From Candidatus Omnitrophota bacterium (lineage in GTDB: Bacteria; Omnitrophota; Koll11; Zapsychrales; Aceulaceae), in NCBI GenBank assembly GCA_029931885.1, contig JAOZRJ010000021.1:1-12805 (forward strand): a stretch of 12,805 nucleotides of DNA, read 5' to 3'. The notes beneath the pieces were generated by a model. It saw only the letters and a list, made by a program, of their open reading frames with translations. It searched no databases and was not told where the DNA came from. The translations under genes and the position numbers were made by a program. Below are positions 9,701 through 12,805 of the stretch, piece by piece. Each line of letters begins with the position of its first letter. Positions within the stretch are counted from its first letter, which is position 1.

Positions 9701-12700
9701 GAAAAAATATCTTCTCCTTCTAAAAATGGAGAAATATTTTCTGTTAATACCCTTACTGATTTTCTAAACTCAACCAAAGCATCTTGAGACATTCCGCTTT
9801 GATGAAATTTTTCAACAAAACCAAAATAAACGTTCCATTGCTCTGGCGTAATGTCTGCCTTAACCGCGAAATCTTTTTTCTGTTCTTCCAACTTCTCTTT
9901 TTTATCCTCTTCCAAGGCTAATTCTTCTTCTCTTCTTTTTATTTCCTCTTCTGGCAATCTCTCTAATCCTACTATTCTTTCTTTTATCTCAGACCGAATA
10001 TTTCCTATATAGCTCCTAACAAAAGCTGTTGAATATTCTTTATTCTTGCCTGCCTCCTCATAAATCTCCTCTAATTTCTGTAAAATAACTTTACAAAAGC
10101 CATAGCTATCTACCTTTTCATAATTCTTAATAAATTTATCAATAATCTGGATATGGGAAATTTTATATGCCTCTATCTCTTCTGCAGTATCTATACGCCA
10201 AATATCCTGCATCATTTTGTTCACTATTTCTTCTATCTCTTGACACCTTTCACTTGCTTCCTTCTCTTTACCTCTTTTAACCCCACTATAAAATGATTGC
10301 TTTTTAACAAAATCATTATCCATTTCTCTTAAAAATAAACTTCTTTCTTCAATCTCTTTCTTAACATCCTCAGCAATCTGCTCACTTGGTTTTCCTGTAT
10401 CTTCTTCTGTAATAAGAATATCCTGCTCTCTAAACTCATCTATTTCAGGAAGAATTACTTTACGATATTCTTTCATTCTATTTTCAAAAAGACGTTCCAC
10501 GATAGCCGGATCATATTCTTTAAATTTCTCTCGCGACTTAAATCTCTCCCACGCTACAATTTCGTTAGTAAAAAGTGCAATTCCTGCCTTAAGGCTAAAA
10601 CCTAACTCTTCAGTGGCAAATTTGTAAAGTTTTTCAATGTCTTTTCTAGATTTAGGAGAAATATCAAAAATTATTCCTCTGGATAAATCTGACTTCTTTG
10701 TTTCTCTTATTTTTTTCCTTAAAATCTTATATAAATCATCAAGAGTCACCTTTGAATTATCAAAATCTTCTTCTCTTCTTCTTATTTTTTCTTCTTTAAT
10801 TATTGCTCCTGTGGAGAAAAATGGCATTCCAAGCAACTTAGACAATTTTTTCCCTAAGGTTGTCTTGCCTGCGCCAGGAATTCCATAAATAACAATAAAA
10901 GGCAAAGAAGAACTACTCCTATCTTTTTTCTCAATCCTAGAAAAAGGTGACACAGCCTCAAGCATCATCTTCATCATTTCGTTAGGAACGCTTTCAAGTA
11001 AATACTTTCGTTGAGGGAATATCAGCTCTACGCTATTTTTATCAGAGAAATAAGGAATTTCTTGTGTCTTTTCAAGAGGCAGATACAATCCAAATTTGTA
11101 ATCTTCATAATATTGCTTAAACTGACAAATAGTACGGTCAAAAGCATACCATCCATACCCTTTTAGCTTAACTGCAACCCATGTCTGGATATTATCCTTA
11201 CTTCGCATAACTTTAGCCTCTTCAATCTCATTAGACTCTAATCCTCTTAATATATACGTTGCAGAACAGCTCCAAACAAAACAATTTCCTTTGCAAAGTC
11301 CTTCTAGCCCTAAAATGTAATCAACAGTAACAAGGCTATCCCATATTAATTTTCCGTAAGGCAATTCTTTCACAATCTTGCTTGCAAAATCAGGATATTC
11401 TTTTTCACGAAATTCTTGCTCTTCAACCGTTTCCTCTTCTTTTTGCTCCCAATCAAATATTTTTCCTTCAGAAGAATCATAACGCCCCTTATTCTTTATC
11501 CATACATTTATTGGCACAGGCTGAGGATCAAAATCAAATATCTTTTGGTCTTCTCTAGCCTCCTTAGAAAGATTTTGTTTTCTAAAAGAAAAATCTTCCG
11601 TCGACGTCTGAATAACAAAAGATACTTTCCTCGAAAAAACTCCCTCCAAAACTTCCTCTTTTCTTTTTCGATCTTCTTTTTTTGTAAAAGAAAATAAAAG
11701 AAAATTATTATTAAAATCAAACTCTCGAGATCTTCTTTCAATAATATCTCTTTGAATATCCGCTAAGTCAAAAACATCCATTAAGTCTTCTAATTCTAGG
11801 CTTAAATCGTAAACTTCTTTAACAAAGGAAATATAATCTACTCTCCTCTTTCTAAGAACTTCTTCCTCTTCTGTCTTTAATCCATCATTCTTTGCGTCTG
11901 TATAATATATTCCTAATTCTTTTGCTGTCTCATCCGTCTTCATCATTTCTAAATACACATCTACAAGCGCAATAAAATATCTCCCAAAGAAACTATTTTT
12001 TTGCTCTTCTGAAAACTCTTGATAAGCCAATGCTACCATCTCTTCAAATTTCTTATAATCTCTTAACTTTTCATCTGCATAAACAAAGTATCCCTGATCT
12101 CTTATTTCAAGATATATCTTTTCCATCGTAGCAGTGACACGTCCAAGACTATACCCTTCTCCAGAAACAGCAGATAAAATATTTAGTTTTCTTGCAAGTA
12201 CACCAACTTTCGCAGCTGTTTTATTAAGCTCCTCTCTCGAGAAAAAATCTACCCCTGTGCTTTCATCGATCCAAGAAGTTTTCTTTTCTATTGTGCTCTC
12301 ATCTTCTATCTCTTCCCTACAAAATTGTAAAATCATCGGCGTGTATCCAAGTTTTAACAATGCCTTTCTAGTAACACCGCAAGCATCTTCTTGCACATCA
12401 AAAATAATAATTTCTATCTTTTTCCTTTGAAATTCCTTTTTTGCTTCATTAGAAACATCTGTCCCCCCCCTAACAAGTACCGTCGATCCTTCTGGAATAG
12501 AAAATGGACCAAAATGAGAAGTGGCTGTCGGCCAAAAGTTAATAAAATTATCTGGCTGAATATTCTTTAATGGAACCAAAACAATTACAGGAGAATGATT
12601 CCACAAGCTTATAACTCCATTAAAAGAAAACTCTATAATAGTTCTAGGGTTTCTTAACAATAAAGGACCTTTTTCATGAAAAAAATTCGGATATAATATA

Positions 12701-12804
12701 CCATCAGAAGGAAAGCCCCTCATGGCATGCACTAACACAATGCAGTCAGGATTTAATAAATTATTCTTAAGAATGCTTTTCTGAACAAACTTATTATCTT
12801 TTCC
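1..12804 (-). CDS. Giant multidomain protein, internal fragment (4,268 residues, open at both ends)
   Basis: One minus-strand frame is open from 12804 to 1. Every codon was read, and none of the plus-strand triplets TTA, CTA or TCA falls in this frame. No start or stop codon lies inside, so the full protein exceeds 4,268 residues. The translation is coherent throughout: recognisable enzyme motifs (GIPGAGKTT, HGDPSPWN, RVGDRR, HEFVVH) all fall in this single frame, which argues against chance openness. The product alternates alpha/beta enzyme-like domains with long Lys/Glu-rich helical regions, TPR-like repeats and basic linkers. A possible membrane segment occurs near residues 2869-2908. Localisation cannot be settled because the N-terminus is missing. 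No known full-length protein is recognised. The multi-domain giant architecture resembles predicted giant proteins of Omnitrophota, which is inference. Confidence 0.96.
760..1269 (-). repeat. Repeat module B (residues 3846-4015), second copy of the duplicated domain
   Basis: This copy matches module A block by block: SSP (3846-3848), FGGIEKI (3868-3874), IWQGI (3888-3892), VHF, YGAAI (3930-3934), KGISSEIIAHE (3951-3961), IQAALIEITH (3962-3971), ENLELD and CGSS (4012-4015). The offset is 871-873 residues throughout, so few indels have accumulated. It differs by an intact HE pair (H3960-E3961) in the helix after strands AAIGIL and IVFVIIL, an arrangement like metalloprotease helices. The rest of an HExxH motif is missing, however, since the next His is H3971. 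It sits between the RelE/ParE-like and the phosphotransferase domains and is bracketed by Ser-rich linkers. Function unknown. Confidence 0.82.
896..922 (-). repeat. 27-bp direct repeat, copy in module B
   Basis: These 27 bases are identical to 3515-3541 and in the same frame. They encode the IQAALIEIT core of the module. The flanking bases are similar but diverged (for example AAATTTTCTT just beside both copies). It is the nucleotide-level trace of the A/B module duplication. Confidence 0.85.
1351..1650 (-). other. RelE/ParE-superfamily-like toxin domain embedded in the giant protein (residues 3719-3818)
   Basis: The roughly 100-residue unit follows the RelE/ParE fold order: strand VMIYFSSQMNREF (3719-3731), a helix EIILNSFKTQIEEI, then KSLNYKVYSIRVGDRRFLYT (3764-3782 region), matching the hallmark 'l.g..yr.RvGdyRilY.i' with R3773, G3775, R3778 and Y3781. 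Strands YYVTNIRY and EVWLFFHF follow, and it closes with NREDVY (3809-3814), matching the family end 'hR..vY'. Known members are stand-alone toxins: RelE types cut ribosome-bound mRNA and ParE types poison gyrase. Which activity applies here is not decidable by eye. No antitoxin gene is present in the window. Being fused in a giant polypeptide is unusual for this family. Confidence 0.65.
1699..1776 (-). other. Lys-rich linker (residues 3677-3702)
   Basis: A very basic segment, KKGKNASPKKEKKPKKRKKK (3677-3696) followed by RSKATE, with almost no hydrophobic residues. It lies between the second TPR-like region and the RelE/ParE-like domain. It is most likely a disordered hinge. Its charge could help an adjacent RNase-type domain approach RNA or ribosomes, but that is speculation. 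Confidence 0.8.
1777..3375 (-). repeat. Second TPR-like helical region (residues 3144-3676)
   Basis: About 530 residues of helices separate the two repeat modules. TPR-type units are best seen near the C-terminal end: KAEKRMKKAVKLMPKDTILN (about 3397-3416), GKALEAKRIFQKVLLKTEA (about 3476-3494) and EKFLSEKKYSDAIGHLKNIF (3569-3588) continuing KINPDDNNLLKRIDEL, the last with the typical A, Y/F and 'NPDD' end. The first part (3144-3380) is helical without clear repeat phasing and includes LIDLPTDKSAISLDMFMALF and RNILGDILLRSNIKELFNNF. No enzyme motif is visible. A protein-binding or spacing role is likely by analogy with other TPR arrays. It ends in a charged helix before the Lys-rich linker. 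Confidence 0.65.
3376..3900 (-). repeat. Repeat module A (residues 2969-3143), first copy of a duplicated domain
   Basis: This module is repeated about 872 residues later (module B). Shared blocks in the same order and spacing are SSP (2975-2977), FGGIEKI (2996-3002), IWQGI (3017-3021), VHF (3044-3046), YGAAI (3057-3061), KGIxSEIIA (3078-3086), IQAALIEITH (3089-3098), ENLxLD and a closing GSS (3141-3143). It appears to hold an N-terminal helical part and an alpha/beta part with strands IVLL and LIVIIL before the SEIIA helix. Where module B has an HE pair, this copy has Q3087-R3088. I do not recognise the family. Serine-rich linkers mark both ends, which supports a self-contained folding unit. 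From memory, 'SSP...GGI...WQ.I' units recur in Omnitrophota proteins; this is not verified. Confidence 0.8.
3515..3541 (-). repeat. 27-bp direct repeat, copy in module A
   Basis: This is identical to 896-922 over 27 bases, in frame, within the IQAALIEITH segment of module A. It is too short to be a mobile element or attachment site and is best explained as a conserved or recently homogenised part of the duplicated module. Confidence 0.85.
3901..4200 (-). other. Hydrophobic, possibly membrane-spanning segment followed by basic coiled coil (residues 2869-2968)
   Basis: Residues 2869-2908 are the most hydrophobic part of the window: FFILFYEEAFSLLGIAF followed by IFRLSTIFGVAIVSCVLF. The second part could span a membrane once, with Lys-rich sequence (MVKYKDMKDMKKKAKELASE) directly after it, which by the positive-inside rule would put the following C-terminal part in the cytoplasm. 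The first part contains two Glu and may be the other arm of a hairpin, in which case both ends would be cytoplasmic. The remaining residues to 2963 form a charged helix or coiled coil (KVRRYKQELELQLKKRFDQK), then an ESSS linker. A buried helix pair in a soluble domain is the alternative. Confidence 0.5.
4201..4731 (-). other. Putative HExxxH metallohydrolase domain (residues 2692-2868)
   Basis: A beta-rich start (PLRVLF, IEVVKVWGGAIQVAF) and a helical Lys/Glu stretch lead to strands CSLILTLDS, NCKVAVCD and RRIVWLHPFFFSLP. A helix RLRILYHEFVVHIYSGVR (2811-2828) follows. Its motif HEFVVH (H2817, E2818, H2822; DNA 4339-4356) has three residues between Glu and the second His. It therefore is not the common HExxH zincin motif but matches the HExxxH spacing known in M49 dipeptidyl-peptidase III. 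A third ligand could be E2835, E2836 or D2838 in MEETD. The build-up of strands, an 'H-P' turn and a helix opening with HE is typical of zinc-dependent peptidases, so a metal site is plausible. Family assignment is open. It is bracketed by SSSS (2692-2695) and NGSS (2864-2867). Confidence 0.5.
4732..5400 (-). other. Helical linker region between two enzyme-like domains (residues 2469-2691)
   Basis: After a basic stretch (KERRSRRNKD, from 2469) this region is made of amphipathic helices, for example KHLEDILSLL, HINRFVQYLDTVTSFAKMSQ, PELYLFLIEALRIEG and YSIIVLTEFIKDISVYIHSI. It ends in a basic segment AKKKKIKRNEKALIGLAEKK, then the SSSS linker at 2692-2695. No catalytic residues or strands typical of an enzyme are evident. 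It may be a helical cap belonging to either neighbour or a short solenoid. Function unknown. Confidence 0.5.
5401..5886 (-). other. Isochorismatase-like cysteine hydrolase domain (residues 2307-2468)
   Basis: The family pattern is a Rossmann-like sheet with an Asp-Lys-Cys triad. Here strand KIIVGVLSVNDYF (2324-2336) supplies a candidate D2334. KIGDSNYDFVTKDIEQLF (2375-2392) matches the 'K....S.F..T.L...L' segment with K2375. AGVNTFFIIGGAFFDCIMKI (2394-2413) matches 'gv..l.v.G..t..Cv' with C2409 in the nucleophile position, 34 residues after the Lys, a spacing usual for the family. Strand IPIHIVMVQEAIVDGN follows, as the '..v.vv.Da' strand does. The Asp to Lys interval is shorter than usual, so either the first segment is trimmed or another Asp serves. 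The substrate cannot be predicted: members hydrolyse isochorismate, nicotinamide and other small amides. Confidence 0.5.
5899..7584 (-). other. Large helical region of unknown function (residues 1741-2302)
   Basis: About 560 residues that read as amphipathic helices with few strands. Recognisable pieces include CRKIIVHMCEIAVPMLAKEL, SEIIEKLIEMNLDNSSIAVI, LQMIESLLKIFANGSIAEIE and LLKEANNDLDEAIKLLKENE (near 2049), the last resembling a TPR or related helical repeat. Cysteines are scattered and do not form a metal-binding pattern. No catalytic motif was found. I cannot assign a family. An alpha-solenoid scaffold is the simplest reading. It ends at a KSSSSLL serine linker (2303-2306) just before the isochorismatase-like domain. 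Confidence 0.55.
7585..7713 (-). other. Lys/Asn/Gly-rich low-complexity linker (residues 1698-1740)
   Basis: The segment SLNNNGQNKKGNGKNGNKFK (from about 1700) is followed by a run of Lys and Arg (KKNKRKSAKEKKAKRKLKEQK). It is strongly basic, lacks hydrophobic residues and separates the TPR-like solenoid from the next helical region, so it is almost certainly a disordered hinge. The DNA is correspondingly made of A/T-rich triplet-like runs. It could also contact nucleic acid or anionic lipid, but nothing in the sequence decides that. Confidence 0.8.
7714..9864 (-). repeat. TPR-like helical solenoid (residues 981-1697)
   Basis: About 700 residues of paired helices. The clearest tetratricopeptide-type units are CLNLALSYIVIKKFNAAKGL (from 1549) continuing LERAVKLIPELPKA, and YYLLGTVYQSMEKIEEAYSA (1583-1602) continuing YHKAEEL; these are two adjacent 34-residue units with the usual A/G, Y, A and P positions. 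Weaker units are STYIEIGIAYSRNNQKDKAA (about 1035-1054), AVCAKALVHIYLKDFDKAFD (about 1253) and AYMGMAHTLLGNPKAAGKYL (about 1393). TPR arrays usually bind proteins or peptides, so this section probably acts as a scaffold between the kinase-like and isochorismatase-like domains. Repeats are degenerate, and the boundaries of most units cannot be set by eye. The region from about 1617 to 1697 is acidic and probably coiled. Confidence 0.75.
9865..10398 (-). other. Charged coiled-coil region (residues 803-980)
   Basis: This is a long helix-forming segment dominated by Glu, Lys, Arg, Ile and Leu. Examples are EQIAEDVKKEIEERSLFLRE near residue 810 and the highly charged RLPEEEIKRREEELALEEDK (949-968), followed by KEKLEEQKKDF. 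Heptad-like spacing of Ile/Leu between charged residues suggests a coiled coil or a single alpha-helical spacer. It joins the nucleotide-kinase-like domain to the TPR-like solenoid. No enzyme motif is seen. The likely role is spacing or oligomerisation, which is inference from composition only. Confidence 0.6.
10399..10905 (-). other. Adenylate-kinase-like P-loop NTPase domain (residues 634-802)
   Basis: A strand FIVIY runs into a Walker A motif GIPGAGKTT (641-649, Lys K647). It is followed by helix LGKKLSKLLG and then MPFFSTGAI (660-668), which mirrors 'hiSTGdl' of adenylate kinases. RGIIFDISPKSRKDIEKL (709-726) mirrors the family's 'GfilDGfPRt..qa..l', with D714 conserved but the DGFPR arginine missing. 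A later helix ERLFENRMKEYRKVILP (770-786) resembles the region after the LID, where RL..Y....PL is usual. Length (about 170 residues) is close to short nucleoside-monophosphate kinases. The fold call is strong, but substrate is unknown: loss of the DGFPR Arg and of a clear RxDD element argues against ordinary AMP phosphorylation. A four-serine linker (630-633) marks its N-terminal edge. Confidence 0.72.
11035..11397 (-). other. Transglutaminase-like domain, catalytic His replaced by Gln (residues 470-590)
   Basis: The domain matches the transglutaminase-core (papain-like) pattern in order and spacing. C508 sits in GNCFVWSCSATYILRG, corresponding to the family's G-x-C...LLR helix, with Cys to Arg 12 residues apart as in the usual 'CGDFATLFAALLRALGI' arrangement. 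About 30 residues on, QTWVAVKLKGYGWYAFDRT (540-558) corresponds to 'HAWVEVYLPGYGWVPFDPT'. The aromatic W542, GYGW (549-552) and Asp D556 align, with the same 16-residue spacing from the His position to the Asp. At the His position the sequence has Q540. A Cys-Gln-Asp set would probably lack normal protease or transamidase activity, so this may be an inactive binding domain; a shifted active site is possible. It directly precedes the P-loop kinase domain. Confidence 0.6.
11398..12279 (-). other. Charged, mainly helical region of unknown function (residues 176-469)
   Basis: This stretch is rich in Glu, Lys, Arg and Asp and reads as helices (for example MEKIYLEIRD, and EEEEVLRKRRVDYISFVKEV near residue 310). 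It is followed by a more beta-like piece with FNNNFLLFSF, RKVSFVIQTST and PVPINVWIKNKGRY. The last part (about 430-468) is an acidic linker with EEETVEEQEFREKEYPD that leads into the transglutaminase-like domain. No catalytic motif is visible. The RKVSFVIQTS to VWIKNKG segment could be a small beta domain belonging to the transglutaminase-like unit, as accessory beta sheets often precede that fold, but this is inference. It is part of the same open frame, not a separate gene. Confidence 0.5.
12280..12804 (-). other. Unassigned alpha/beta domain (residues 1-175)
   Basis: This is the first visible part of the protein and is cut by the window edge. It contains a strand and motif LVHAMRGFPSDG (24-35), then RNPRTIIEFSFNG (51-63), a hydrophobic strand VIVLVP (73-78), a WPTATSHFG motif (91-99), and a strand ending VLVRGGTD (109-116). 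A second alpha/beta unit follows, with KIEIIIFDV (129-137) and a helix leading to LGYTPMIL. The regular alternation of strands with Gly/Pro turns indicates a folded globular domain and not a linker. I do not recognise the family and assign no function. The R-N-x-R-T-I-x-F-S-x-N pattern looks conserved enough to be a useful search seed. The codons for RGG (112-114) contain an eight-G run. Confidence 0.45.
12463..12470 (-). repeat. Homopolymer of eight G (coding strand) inside the gene
   Basis: The plus strand shows eight consecutive C, read on the coding strand as eight G within the codons for R112-G113-G114. It is an outlier in an AT-rich gene. Slippage here would shift the frame, so it could be a phase-variable site or a sequencing weak point. 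The present length keeps the frame open. Confidence 0.7.
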
Positions 12805-12805
12805 A

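Noticed and set aside
11508..11741. Minus-strand open frame in a different frame, Lys/Arg/Phe-rich
   Set aside because: It overlaps the giant frame in a low-complexity A/T stretch. The giant frame continues on both sides with recognisable domains.
12134..12430. 98-codon plus-strand open frame
   Set aside because: It is antisense to the coherent giant frame. The product is Ser/Phe/Leu-rich with no recognisable domain.
1..12805. CRISPR array, tRNA/rRNA, insertion sequence or terminator
   Set aside because: No regularly spaced repeats, terminal inverted repeats, cloverleaf-like segments or GC hairpin plus T-run outside coding sequence were seen. T-rich runs on the plus strand are Lys codons on the minus strand.

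Overview
The whole window is the inside of a single giant gene on the minus strand. Read from position 12804 down to 1, one frame stays open for 4,268 codons: I translated every line and met no in-frame stop. Neither the start nor the stop codon is present. There is no intergenic DNA, so I report no promoter, ribosome binding site, terminator or RNA gene. Residue numbers in this annotation are window-relative: residue 1 is encoded at 12802-12804 and residue n at 12805-3n to 12807-3n.

The sequence is AT-rich (about one third G+C in the lines I counted), with a Lys/Glu/Ile/Asn-rich product. A giant multidomain ORF, Ser-Ser-Pro linkers ahead of 'GGI' motifs and repeated 'WQ.I' helical modules remind me of proteins from uncultivated Omnitrophota, a phylum known for giant genes. 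This assignment is inference from memory, not from a marker gene.

Layout in protein order (right to left on the map): (1) unassigned alpha/beta domain, 12280-12804; (2) charged helical region, 11398-12279; (3) transglutaminase-like domain with Cys and Asp but Gln in place of His, 11035-11397; (4) adenylate-kinase-like P-loop domain, 10399-10905; (5) coiled coil, 9865-10398; (6) long TPR-like helical solenoid, 7714-9864; (7) Lys/Asn-rich linker, 7585-7713; (8) second helical region, 5899-7584; (9) isochorismatase-like domain, 5401-5886; (10) helical region, 4732-5400; (11) putative HExxxH metallohydrolase, 4201-4731; (12) hydrophobic, possibly membrane segment and basic coiled coil, 3901-4200; (13) repeat module A, 3376-3900; (14) TPR-like region, 1777-3375; (15) Lys-rich linker, 1699-1776; (16) RelE/ParE-like domain, 1351-1650; (17) repeat module B, 760-1269; (18) aminoglycoside/choline-kinase-type phosphotransferase domain with all key residues, 1-747, cut by the window edge.

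In effect the polypeptide is a string of enzyme-like domains (transglutaminase-like, nucleotide kinase, isochorismatase-like hydrolase, metallohydrolase, RNase-toxin fold, small-molecule kinase) separated by helical solenoids and often bracketed by short serine-rich linkers. How they work together is not shown by the sequence. A scaffolded multi-enzyme complex, or a multi-warhead effector in the style of polymorphic toxins, are both possible. All domain assignments come from motif reading by eye and need profile or structure searches.
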